The notes under the pieces: model-generated
What the model was told of the DNA's origin: nothing
Seen by the model: the letters and a program-made list of their open reading frames with translations, nothing else
Database searches by the model: none
Assembly: GCA_031271325.1 (NCBI GenBank)
Contig: JAISVY010000029.1
Location: forward strand, 1-21,883
Length of the DNA stretch: 21,883 nucleotides
Source: Oscillospiraceae bacterium
GTDB lineage: Bacteria; Bacillota; Clostridia; Oscillospirales; UBA929
Direction of reading: 5' to 3'
Part shown: positions 1 through 7,922 of the stretch, piece by piece
Layout of the letters: the number at the start of each line of letters is the position of its first letter
Numbering within the stretch: the first letter of the stretch is position 1
Position numbers and translations under genes: made by a program

Positions 1-2364
1 TTATGAACGCAGGGTTACGCCTGCCTTTTCGAGCTTGCCGAGAATCTTTTCAATCGAGGCGTCGGCTTCGTCGTCGCGCATTGTGCGCTCGTTCGCGCGG
101 AATGTCAGACGATACGCCAGACTGCGGAAACCTTCCGGTATATTCTTTCCCTCGTACACGTCAAACAACACGCAGTCTTCCAGCAGCGCGCCGCCGCCCT
201 TGCGGAGCAGCGCGAGAATCTCGGCGGCGGGAGTCTCCTTCGGGCAGACGAGGGCGAGGTCGCGCGAGATGGCGGGGTAGCGCGGCAGCGGCGCGAAACG
301 GACATCGCCGCCGAGCGCGAGCAGCGCTTCGGCATCCAGCTCACAGACAGCCGCGCCCGGCGGCAGTCCGCGCAAAAGCGCCGGAAGCAGTTCGCCGATC
401 ACGCCGAGCTTTACCCCGTTCACCGATACGCCGGCACAGCGCCCGGGGTGAAAGGCGGGTTCGGCGCTTCGGGTAAAGTCCGCTTTTTTGTGGCAGAAAC
501 GTTCGATCAGCGCCTCGACCGCGCCTTTGAGCGTAAAAAACCCCATTCCGCCGCCGAAACCGCCGAGGATAAAACGGAAGGGTTCCTCCGGCAGCCGTTC
601 TCCGGTGTCTATATAGATATTACTGAGTTCGTACAGCCATGCCTGCGGATTGCGGAGGTTGTTGGACAGCGCCTGTAAAAAAGACGGCAGCAGGGAAGTG
701 CGCATCATGCTGTGTTCCTCGCCCAGCGCGTTCCGCAGCGTTTTGGCTCCGTCCTTGGGCAGTTTGGCCGTTTCGAAATCGGCGGGTCCGACAAACGAAT
801 AGGTGAGCGCCTCATAAAACCCCAGCGAGACGCACAGCGCGTTCAGGCGCGCCCGGCCGCTCTGCGCCGCCGTAAGCCAGCCTTGGTTCTTCGAAGGCGG
901 CAGTGTCACCGGGATCTTGTCATATCCGTACAGCCGCGCCGCTTCTTCAGACAAGTCCTGCCACAAGGCGACATCCCGCCGCCATGAGGGCACCAGCGCC
1001 GCGCCGTTTTCGATCCTGAACCCGACCGACTCCAAGAGCGCGTTCAGATTCGGAATTTCAACGCCCAAATGGGCTTCAATCTGTTCTCCGGTAAACGGAA
1101 CGCTGACCGGCGCGTCCGTAGCCGCGCACACGTCGATCAGCCCCGGCACGGGTTCCCCGGCGGAGAGTTCCTCTACCAGCGAACAAGCCCGTTCCAGCGC
1201 GGCAATCGCCATCGAGGGATCCAGCCCCTTTTCAAAACGGGAGGAAGCGTCGGTGCGCATCGCGAGCGCCAGCGCCGTTTTCCGCACCGAAGGACCGTTG
1301 AAGTTGGCCGACTCGAAGACAATTGAAGCGGTATTTTCGGTAATCTCGCTGGCCGCGCCGCCCATCACCCCGGCGACTGCCGTCGCGTCGCGCTCGTCGG
1401 CGATCACCAGCATCGAGGGGTTCAAAACGCGCCCGCGCCCGTCCAGCGTCTCCAGAACCTCGCCCTCCCGCGCCCGGCGGACGACGAGCCTGTTGCCCTT
1501 GACGCAGGCTTGGTCGAACGCGTGCATCGGCTGCCCGGTTTCCAGCATGACATAATTCGTGATGTCCACGATGTTGTTGATCGGCCTTACGCCGCAGGCG
1601 CGGAGCCGCCGGCGCATCCACATCGGGGACGGGGCGATCCGTATATTCCTGACCACCCGCGCGGCGTAGCGCGGGCAGAGGGTTTCGTCCTCCACCGTTA
1701 CCGTCAGCGGCGGCGCACCGGCGCTCCCGGTTTTTCCGTTTACCGGGTTATTTAACGCGGCGGCGGCTTCGGGACCGATTTTCCCGAGCGCGGCAAGGGT
1801 CGCCGCCGCTTCGCGCGCCAGCCCGATCACCGAGAGGCAGTCGGGGCGGTTGTTGGTGATCTCAAACTCAATCACGGTATCCCGCAGCGCCAGCGCCGTG
1901 ACGATGTCCTCGCCGGGGGTGAAGCTGCCGTCGAGGATCAGGATGCCGTCAACGTCCGCGCCGGGCTGATCTAAGCCGTCAAGCCCCAGTTCCTCGCCGG
2001 AGCAGAGCATCCCCTGCGATTCCAAACCGCGCATCCTGCCGGTCTTGATCTTCTTCCCGCCGGGGAGCGTCGCCCCGTCCAGCGCGGCGGGCACAACGGC
2101 TCCGGCAAAGACGTTTGCCGCGCCGGTGATGATCTGGCGCGGCGTGCCGTCGCCGACGTCCACCGAACAGACAAACAGCCTGTCGGCTTCGGGGTGCTTT
2201 TCAATGGTCAGCACCCGGCCGACCGCCACGCCGGAAATCTCCGCGCCCAGTTCGGTCACCGTCTCCACCTTCGAGCCGGAAAGCGTCAGCGCGTCGGCCA
2301 GTTCCTTCGGCGTGACCCCGTCCAGCGGGACATATTGCTTCAGCCATTCATATGAACACTTCAT
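1..2364 (-). CDS. pheT: Phenylalanine-tRNA ligase beta subunit
   Basis: Beta subunit of the cytoplasmic alpha2-beta2 enzyme that charges tRNA-Phe; it binds tRNA and carries the editing site. The 787-residue length is typical of bacterial PheT. Visible in order: an N-terminal part starting MKCSYEWLKQYV, the EMAP/OB tRNA-binding region (about 40-150, with ADRLFVCSVDVG and GLESQGMLCSGEELGL), the B3/B4 editing region (about 210-390, with RPINNIVDITNYVMLETGQP), the B5 and catalytic-core-like parts, and the ferredoxin-like anticodon-binding domain at the C terminus (about 695-787, with PRYPAISRDLALV). The ATG at 2364 lies 15 nt after the pheS stop, with an AGGGG ribosome site overlapping that stop, so the two subunits are probably translationally coupled. 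The TAA stop is at 1-3, so the gene is complete. Confidence 0.97.
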   Translation of the reverse strand: MKCSYEWLKQYVPLDGVTPKELADALTLSGSKVETVTELGAEISGVAVGRVLTIEKHPEADRLFVCSVDVGDGTPRQIITGAANVFAGAVVPAALDGATLPGGKKIKTGRMRGLESQGMLCSGEELGLDGLDQPGADVDGILILDGSFTPGEDIVTALALRDTVIEFEITNNRPDCLSVIGLAREAAATLAALGKIGPEAAAALNNPVNGKTGSAGAPPLTVTVEDETLCPRYAARVVRNIRIAPSPMWMRRRLRACGVRPINNIVDITNYVMLETGQPMHAFDQACVKGNRLVVRRAREGEVLETLDGRGRVLNPSMLVIADERDATAVAGVMGGAASEITENTASIVFESANFNGPSVRKTALALAMRTDASSRFEKGLDPSMAIAALERACSLVEELSAGEPVPGLIDVCAATDAPVSVPFTGEQIEAHLGVEIPNLNALLESVGFRIENGAALVPSWRRDVALWQDLSEEAARLYGYDKIPVTLPPSKNQGWLTAAQSGRARLNALCVSLGFYEALTYSFVGPADFETAKLPKDGAKTLRNALGEEHSMMRTSLLPSFLQALSNNLRNPQAWLYELSNIYIDTGERLPEEPFRFILGGFGGGMGFFTLKGAVEALIERFCHKKADFTRSAEPAFHPGRCAGVSVNGVKLGVIGELLPALLRGLPPGAAVCELDAEALLALGGDVRFAPLPRYPAISRDLALVCPKETPAAEILALLRKGGGALLEDCVLFDVYEGKNIPEGFRSLAYRLTFRANERTMRDDEADASIEKILGKLEKAGVTLRS

Positions 2365-2379
2365 CTTTACCGTTTCCCC

Positions 2380-3402
2380 TTAGAATTGACGTAGAAAGCG
2401 CACGTCGTTTTCGTAGAGCAGGCGCATATCGTTGATCTTATAACGCATCAGCGTCAGGCGCTCGATGCCAACGCCGAACGCGAAACCGCTGTATATGCTT
2501 GAATCGATGCCGCACCGTTCCAGCACCGCCGGGTGAACCATCCCGCTGCCGAGCATCTCAATCCAGCCTTCGTATTTGCACATCGGACACCCTTTTCCGT
2601 GACAGGCGAAGCACTGCAGATCGACCTCCGCCGACGGCTCGGTGTAGGGGAAATGGTGGGGGCGGAACCGCAGCTTTACGTCGGAACCGTACAGCCCCTG
2701 CATCATCGTGTTCAGCGTGCCTTTCAGATCGCCCATCGTGATGCCCCTGTCCACCGCGAGACCCTCTATCTGGTGAAAATGGGCGGAGTGGGTGGCGTCG
2801 ATTTCGTCTTTGCGGTAGGTGCGTCCGGGCGAGATGACGCGGATTGGCGGCTTTTGCTTCTCCATCACGCGGATCTGCACGGAGGAGGTTTGGGTGCGCA
2901 GGATGGTTTCGTCGTCGAAATAAAAGGTGTCCTGCGGGTCGCGCGCCGGATGGTCGGGACCGGTGTTCAGCGCGTCGAAGACATAGTATGTCGTCTCGAC
3001 CTCCGGTCCTTCGGCTACCGAAAAGCCCATGCCGAGAAAGATTTTGATCACGTCGTCCAGTACGATCTGCATCGGGTGCCGCCGCCCCGTCTGGAGCGCC
3101 GTGCCCGGCAGCGTCACGTCTATCCGCTCGGCTTCCAGGCGGGCGGTCATCTCGGCGTCGGCCACACGCGCCGACGCGCTTTCCAGCGCCGCCTCGATCT
3201 CGCCGCGCACTTCGTTGGCCAGCGCGCCGATCACGGGGCGTTCCTCCGCCGACAGCCCGCCCATTTGCTTTAGGACGGCGGTCAGCTCTCCTTTTTTGCC
3301 AAAATACTGTACGCGGACGCTCTCCAGCTCCGCCGCGCTGCCGGCTTGCGCAACAGCGGCGAGCGCTCTGCCCCGCAGTTCTTCTATCTCTTGCCGTATC
3401 AT
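2380..3402 (-). CDS. pheS: Phenylalanine-tRNA ligase alpha subunit
   Basis: Catalytic alpha subunit of phenylalanyl-tRNA synthetase, 340 residues, the usual length. After an N-terminal helical coiled-coil region (MIRQEIEELRG onwards) come class II motifs: motif 2 around SPGRTYRKDEIDATHSAHFH, the CxxCxxxxCxxC segment CFACHGKGCPMC followed by WIEMLGSGMVHP, and motif 3 FGVGIERLTLMRY near the C terminus. I chose the ATG at 3402 because GGGAGGA sits just upstream and family similarity begins there. The reading frame stays open much further upstream to about 4122, but that part is antisense to leuA. It precedes pheT by 15 nt. The probable promoter (3565-3593) gives a leader of about 155 nt that contains an interspersed hairpin repeat. 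I see no T-box. Confidence 0.97.
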   Translation of the reverse strand: MIRQEIEELRGRALAAVAQAGSAAELESVRVQYFGKKGELTAVLKQMGGLSAEERPVIGALANEVRGEIEAALESASARVADAEMTARLEAERIDVTLPGTALQTGRRHPMQIVLDDVIKIFLGMGFSVAEGPEVETTYYVFDALNTGPDHPARDPQDTFYFDDETILRTQTSSVQIRVMEKQKPPIRVISPGRTYRKDEIDATHSAHFHQIEGLAVDRGITMGDLKGTLNTMMQGLYGSDVKLRFRPHHFPYTEPSAEVDLQCFACHGKGCPMCKYEGWIEMLGSGMVHPAVLERCGIDSSIYSGFAFGVGIERLTLMRYKINDMRLLYENDVRFLRQF

Positions 3403-3438
3403 CCGGTCTTCCTCCCATCGAAGTGTTGAAAATCGCGT

Positions 3439-3497
3439 GTTCGCCTGAAAGGCGAACGAGCGCGGCGCTTGCGAACGGGCGCATATGACGCGGTATC
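3439..3497. repeat. Interspersed hairpin repeat, copy A
   Basis: An 8-bp perfect stem GTTCGCCT/AGGCGAAC with a 3-nt loop is followed by GAGCGcgGCGCTTGCGAAC and ends in GCGGTATC. The same series of blocks recurs in the same orientation at 10909-10980, so this is a repeat and not a chance hairpin. It lies in the probable pheS leader, where it would be transcribed. Confidence 0.75.
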
Positions 3498-3545
3498 GCA
3501 AAAGCGCCTGCGGCGAAGAGCGCATGCACCCCGTTAAATCGCCTC

Positions 3546-3574
3546 TTGACCGCGTTTTCAGAATAGTATATACT
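3546..3574 (+). promoter_or_regulatory. leuA operon promoter
   Basis: TTGACC (3546-3551), a 17-nt spacer, then TATACT (3569-3574): a near-consensus sigma-A promoter. Transcription would start near 3581, giving a leader of about 40 nt before the leuA ATG. That is too short for a T-box or leader-peptide attenuator. The -10 is half of the palindrome AGTATATACT shared with the opposing promoter. Confidence 0.75.
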
Positions 3575-3593
3575 ACGTCTAATAAAATTTCAA
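3565..3593 (-). promoter_or_regulatory. pheST promoter, divergent and sharing its -10 block
   Basis: On the minus strand TTGAAA (3593-3588), a 17-nt spacer and TATACT (3570-3565). The -10 overlaps the leuA -10, since AGTATATACT (3565-3574) is its own reverse complement. RNA polymerase could use only one direction at a time. Confidence 0.6.
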
Positions 3594-3619
3594 CAACTTT
3601 TCCAGAGAGGTGCGCAAAC

Positions 3620-5116
3620 ATGCCCAGAACGGTTAAAATCTTCGATACCACCCTCCGCGACGGCGAACAGTCTCCCGGCTGCTCGATGAACACCGGCGAG
3701 AAGCTGGAGATCGCGCGTGCGCTGGAGCGTCTGCGGGTGGATGTGATCGAAGCGGGGTTTGCCGCGTCGTCCCCCGGCGACAAAGAAGCGATCGGCGAGA
3801 TCGCGAAAATCATCAAAGACTGCTCGGTCGCCTCCCTCTGCCGCTGCCGTGAAGGCGACATCGACGCGGCGCGGGACGCGCTTGCGAACGCGGCGCAGCC
3901 GTGCATCCACGTGTTTCTCGCGACAAGTGACCTACATATGGAGAAAAAGCTCCGCATGACCCGTGAACAGGTCATAGAGAACACAGGCAGCGCGGTCAGG
4001 TACGCGAAAAAATTCTGCTCCGACGTACAGTTCTCCGCCGAGGACGCGTCCCGCTCCGACCCCGACTTCCTCTGCCGCGTCTTTGAAGCGGCGATCCGGG
4101 CGGGCGCGGCGACGATCAACATCCCCGATACGGTAGGTTACGCGCTGCCGGAGGAAACCGCCGCGCTGGTGCGGTATGTCTTGGAGCACTGCGAAGGCGC
4201 GCGCGGCGTCGCGATCGCCGTGCATCCGCACAACGATCTCGGCATGGCGACCGCCAACGTGCTGGCCGGAATCGCCGCCGGAGCCTCGCAGGCCGAAGTG
4301 ACGCTGTGCGGCATTGGCGAGCGGGCGGGCAACGCCGCGCTTGAGGAGGTCGTGATGGGGCTGAGTACCCGCCGGAACCTCCTGGATATTGACTGCCGGG
4401 TGGAAACAAAACAGATTTACCGCAGCGCGAGGCTGCTGCTGAGTACGATCGGCGCTTCCGCGTCCCCCAACAAGCCTGTTATCGGGCAGAACGCGTTCGC
4501 CCACGAGGCGGGTATCCACCAGCACGGCGTGATGGCCGACCGCGCGACATACGAAATCATGAGTCCCGAGAGCATCGGCATTCCGCAGAAGGAAATGGTG
4601 CTGGGCAAGCACTCCGGCCGCCACGCGTTCGACGAAACGGTGCAGAGCCTCGGTTTTTCTCTTTCCGAAGAAGAGCTGAAAGCCGCGTTTAAGGCGTTTA
4701 AGGCGCTGGCCGACAAGAAAAAGAACGTCACCAACAACGATATCGAAGCGCTGATTAAAGACGGCGGCCGCGAAACCGAAGGGTATTACCGTTTGGAGAG
4801 CTTTGTGATCAACTCCGGCAACACAATCGACGGCACGGCGATCCTGAAGCTGACCGTCGGCGACGGACAGAAACAGACGGTCGCTTTCGGCGACGGTCCG
4901 GTGGACGCGTCGTTCAAAGCGATTAATATGCTGGCCGGGGATTTCGCGCTGACAAGCTATTCGCTCAACGCGATCACCGACGGCGGCGACGCGCTGGGCG
5001 AGGCGCTGGTGCGGATCGAAAACGAGAAAGGGCAGTATACCGGGCGCGGGCTTTCGACCGACATCATCGAAGCCAGCATCAAAGCCTACCTGAACGCCGT
5101 GAACAAATCGCTGTGA
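3620..5116 (+). CDS. leuA: 2-isopropylmalate synthase
   Basis: First committed enzyme of leucine synthesis: condenses acetyl-CoA with 2-oxoisovalerate. At 498 residues it has the long, feedback-controlled form. The HMGL-like TIM barrel starts with FDTTLRDGEQSPGCSMN; HPHNDLGMATAN supplies metal-binding histidines and CGIGERAGNAALEEV the glycine-rich loop. The C-terminal LeuA allosteric domain (about 370-498, ESFVINSGNTIDG to GRGLSTDIIEASI) normally binds leucine. The ATG at 3620 is chosen because AGAGAGG lies 9 nt upstream and a good promoter lies just before it; the frame is open for 45 more codons upstream but crosses that promoter. Its last 4 nt overlap cimA (GTGA). First gene of the operon. 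Confidence 0.97.
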   Translation: MPRTVKIFDTTLRDGEQSPGCSMNTGEKLEIARALERLRVDVIEAGFAASSPGDKEAIGEIAKIIKDCSVASLCRCREGDIDAARDALANAAQPCIHVFLATSDLHMEKKLRMTREQVIENTGSAVRYAKKFCSDVQFSAEDASRSDPDFLCRVFEAAIRAGAATINIPDTVGYALPEETAALVRYVLEHCEGARGVAIAVHPHNDLGMATANVLAGIAAGASQAEVTLCGIGERAGNAALEEVVMGLSTRRNLLDIDCRVETKQIYRSARLLLSTIGASASPNKPVIGQNAFAHEAGIHQHGVMADRATYEIMSPESIGIPQKEMVLGKHSGRHAFDETVQSLGFSLSEEELKAAFKAFKALADKKKNVTNNDIEALIKDGGRETEGYYRLESFVINSGNTIDGTAILKLTVGDGQKQTVAFGDGPVDASFKAINMLAGDFALTSYSLNAITDGGDALGEALVRIENEKGQYTGRGLSTDIIEASIKAYLNAVNKSL

Positions 5117-6678
5117 GGAAGGTCACCGTTCTCGATACCACCCTGCGTGACGGCGCGCAGGGCGCGGGGATTCAGTTCTCCGCGCAGGACCGGCGCGCGA
5201 TCGCGCTGCTGCTGGACGGTCTTGGGGTGGACTATATCGAGGCGGGGCAGTCCGCCGCCCATCCGGGAGACGCGGCGTTCTTCGCCGCGAAACCCGCGCT
5301 GAAACACGCGAAGCTGGCGGTGTTCGGCGCGACGGCGCGAAAGGGCGTGCCGCCCGGAGAAGACGCGGGGCTTGCCGCCCTGCTGGCGGCGGATACCGGA
5401 ACGGTCGCCCTGTTCGGCAAATCGTCGGCGGCTCAGGCACGCATCGTTTTGCGCTGCGAGCCGGGTGAAAATTTGGGCATGATCGAAAGCTCCGTTGCGT
5501 TCCTGACCGGGCGCGGGCGGGAAATCATCTATGACGCGGAACACTTTTTTGACGGCTTCCGCGAGGATGCCGCCTACGCGCTGGAAACCCTCCGCGCGGC
5601 GCGGCGCGGCGGCGCGGCGCTGTTGACACTCTGCGACACCAACGGCGGGACGCTGCCCGACGAGATAGACGCCGCCGTGCGCCGCGTGATGACGGAAATC
5701 GGCGGCGCGGTCGGCATCCACACCCACAACGACGCGGGAATGGCCGACGCCAACAGCCTCGCCGCCGTTCTGGCCGGCGCGGAGCATGTGCAGGGAACCC
5801 TGCTCGGGTTCGGGGAGCGCTGCGGCAACGCGAACCTCGCGACCGTGATCGCCGCTTTGCAGATAAAACGTTCTTTCCGCTGTATCCCGGACGGCTCGCT
5901 GCCGGAACTGACGCGGGTCTGCCGCGCGGTCGCCGACATCGCGAACGTCACCATCCCGCAGAATCTGCCGTATGTGGGCGAAAACGCCTTCACCCACAAA
6001 GCCGGGATGCACATCGACGCCGTGCTGAAAAGCCCGGCGACCTTTGAGCACATCCCGCCCGAGTCCGTAGGCAACCGCAGCGGGCTGACGGCAAGCGGTC
6101 TCGCGGGGCGTTCGTATTTGCTGGAGCAGATACGGCTCGTCTTCCCGGGTCGGGTTTTTCAAAAAGACGACCCGGAGATCGTCTCGTTTATGAACGCGCT
6201 CAAAGAAGACGAGGGGTTATCCTACGAAGCCGCCGAGGCCAGTTTGCTGCTGCGTATCCGGCGGCATTTCGGCTCGTACACCCCGGCCTTTTCGCTGAAC
6301 CAGATGCGTGTGATCAGCGAGGGGACAGACAGGATAGACGAATCCTCCACCGCCATCCTCAATCTCCGCGTTGGCGGGCGCGACACCCTTTCGGCGGGGC
6401 AGGGCGACGGTCCCGTACACGCGCTTGACCGGGCGCTGACCCGCGCCTTGGAAATCTTCTATCCCGACGTACACCAAATGCGCCTGACCGACTACAAAGT
6501 GCGCGTGCTCAACCCCGGCGAAGCGACGGCGGCGCGCGTGCGCGTGCTGATCAGCTCGGCCGACGGCGCTTCGGCGTGGTCTACGGTCGGCGTTTCGGAG
6601 AATATTGTCCATGCTTCCTGGCAGGCGCTCAGCGACAGTGTTGAATATTTTTTACTGAACAGAGGGGCGATTCAATGA
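5113..6678 (+). CDS. cimA: (R)-citramalate synthase
   Basis: Condenses pyruvate and acetyl-CoA to citramalate, the first step of the threonine-independent isoleucine route; the product is then processed by LeuCD and LeuB. 521 residues. It resembles LeuA but carries signatures of the CimA family: LDTTLRDGAQGAGIQFS, GVDYIEAGQSAAHPGD, TLCDTNGGTLPDEI, GIHTHNDAGMADANS and LLGFGERCGNANL, with a C-terminal LeuA-type dimer domain (about 395-521). It begins with GTG inside the leuA stop region (4-nt overlap) and lacks a strong ribosome site, so translation is probably coupled to leuA. It ends in an ATGA overlap with leuC. Homocitrate synthase is a less likely alternative given the neighbours. Confidence 0.93.
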   Translation: MRKVTVLDTTLRDGAQGAGIQFSAQDRRAIALLLDGLGVDYIEAGQSAAHPGDAAFFAAKPALKHAKLAVFGATARKGVPPGEDAGLAALLAADTGTVALFGKSSAAQARIVLRCEPGENLGMIESSVAFLTGRGREIIYDAEHFFDGFREDAAYALETLRAARRGGAALLTLCDTNGGTLPDEIDAAVRRVMTEIGGAVGIHTHNDAGMADANSLAAVLAGAEHVQGTLLGFGERCGNANLATVIAALQIKRSFRCIPDGSLPELTRVCRAVADIANVTIPQNLPYVGENAFTHKAGMHIDAVLKSPATFEHIPPESVGNRSGLTASGLAGRSYLLEQIRLVFPGRVFQKDDPEIVSFMNALKEDEGLSYEAAEASLLLRIRRHFGSYTPAFSLNQMRVISEGTDRIDESSTAILNLRVGGRDTLSAGQGDGPVHALDRALTRALEIFYPDVHQMRLTDYKVRVLNPGEATAARVRVLISSADGASAWSTVGVSENIVHASWQALSDSVEYFLLNRGAIQ

Positions 6679-7922
6679 CACTCACGCAAACCATTCTGGC
6701 GCGAAAGGCGGGGCTTCCGTCGGTGACGCCGGGGCAGCTGATCAAGGCGAAGGTCGATCTGGTGCTGGGTAACGACATCACGGCTCCCGTCGCGATCCGG
6801 GAGATGGAAACGCACGGGCTTCGCGTCTCCGACCCGGATAAAATCGCGCTCGTGCTCGACCACTTCACGCCGAACAAAGACATCGCTTCGGCGGCGCAGT
6901 GCGCGGCGGTGCGCCGCTTTGCAAAGAAGAACCGTATAAAGCACTTCTACGACGTCGGGCAGATGGGAATCGAACACGTTCTGCTGCCGGAGCTGGGGCT
7001 TGCCGCCCCCGGCGAGCTGATCATCGGCGCGGACAGCCACACCTGCACATACGGGGGTTTGGGCGCGTTCGCCGCCGGCGTCGGCAGTACCGACATGGCG
7101 GCGGGCATGGCTTCGGGCGAATGCTGGCTGCGCGTGCCGGAAGCGATCAAGGTGACGCTCGCCGGGTCGCTCCGCCCGTACGTAACCGGTAAGGACATCA
7201 TCCTCTCGCTGATCGGGAATCTGGGTGTGGACGGCGCGCGGTATATGTCGCTCGAGTTTTTCGGCGCGGAGAGCCTCTCGATCGACGACCGGCTGACGGT
7301 CGCCAATATGGCCATCGAGTGCGGCGCGAAAAACGGGATATTCCCCGCCGACGGCGTGACGCTCGGTTACCTCAAGGGGCGGACGGACAGAGAATTTGTA
7401 ACAGACCGCCCCGATCCCGGCGCGGTGTACGCGCGGGAGGTCACCGTCCGGCTGGACGCGCTGGAACCGACGGTGGCAAGACCGCACCTGCCGTCCAATG
7501 TCGCCCCTGCGTCCGCCCTCTCCGGCGTGAAAATCGATCAGGCAGTGATCGGTTCCTGCACCAACGGGCGCATCTCCGACCTTCGCGCCGCCGCTGAAAT
7601 ACTGCGCGGGCGGAAAGTGGCGAACGGCGTGCGTTGTATCGTAATCCCCGGTTCTCAGTCGGTGATGCTGGACGCGGTGCGGGAAGGGTTGATCGAGGTC
7701 TTTTTGGAGGCGGGCGCGGCGGTGTCCACGCCGACCTGCGGACCCTGTCTCGGCGGGCATATGGGCATCCTCTCCGAAGGCGAGGTCTGCGTCTCGACGA
7801 CCAACCGCAATTTTGTCGGGCGGATGGGGCACCCGCAATCCTATATATACCTGGCTTCGCCCTCGGTGGCGGCGGCTTCCGCCGTCACGGGGACGATCAC
7901 GTCACCGGAGGCGGTCGTATGA
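6675..7922 (+). CDS. leuC: 3-isopropylmalate dehydratase large subunit
   Basis: Aconitase-family [4Fe-4S] subunit that, with LeuD, isomerises 2-isopropylmalate to 3-isopropylmalate and probably also citramalate to 3-methylmalate. At 415 residues it is the compact LeuC/HacA type. Cluster cysteines are visible at C295 (GSCTNGR) and C355/C358 (TPTCGPCLGGH). GADSHTCTYGGLGAFAAGVGS is the conserved substrate loop. The ATG at 6675 overlaps the cimA stop and has AGAGGGG upstream. The stop overlaps the leuD start (ATGA), so the operon is continuous here. Confidence 0.97.
   Translation: MTLTQTILARKAGLPSVTPGQLIKAKVDLVLGNDITAPVAIREMETHGLRVSDPDKIALVLDHFTPNKDIASAAQCAAVRRFAKKNRIKHFYDVGQMGIEHVLLPELGLAAPGELIIGADSHTCTYGGLGAFAAGVGSTDMAAGMASGECWLRVPEAIKVTLAGSLRPYVTGKDIILSLIGNLGVDGARYMSLEFFGAESLSIDDRLTVANMAIECGAKNGIFPADGVTLGYLKGRTDREFVTDRPDPGAVYAREVTVRLDALEPTVARPHLPSNVAPASALSGVKIDQAVIGSCTNGRISDLRAAAEILRGRKVANGVRCIVIPGSQSVMLDAVREGLIEVFLEAGAAVSTPTCGPCLGGHMGILSEGEVCVSTTNRNFVGRMGHPQSYIYLASPSVAAASAVTGTITSPEAVV

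Noticed and set aside
917..1555. 212-codon plus-strand open frame opposite pheT
   Set aside because: A serine/proline-rich shadow with no ribosome site or family signature.
3403..3560. ACCGCG on the minus strand of the pheS leader, similar to the end of the T-box consensus
   Set aside because: The preceding AGGGTGG and the stem arrangement are absent, and the same ACCGCG belongs to the interspersed repeat that also lies downstream of asnS.
3403..4122. Long N-terminal extension of the pheS frame
   Set aside because: It runs antisense through leuA, and a good ribosome site precedes the ATG at 3402, where PheS similarity begins.
6672..7838. 388-codon minus-strand open frame opposite leuC
   Set aside because: An arginine/histidine-rich shadow typical of GC-rich DNA, with no family similarity; leuC fully explains the region.
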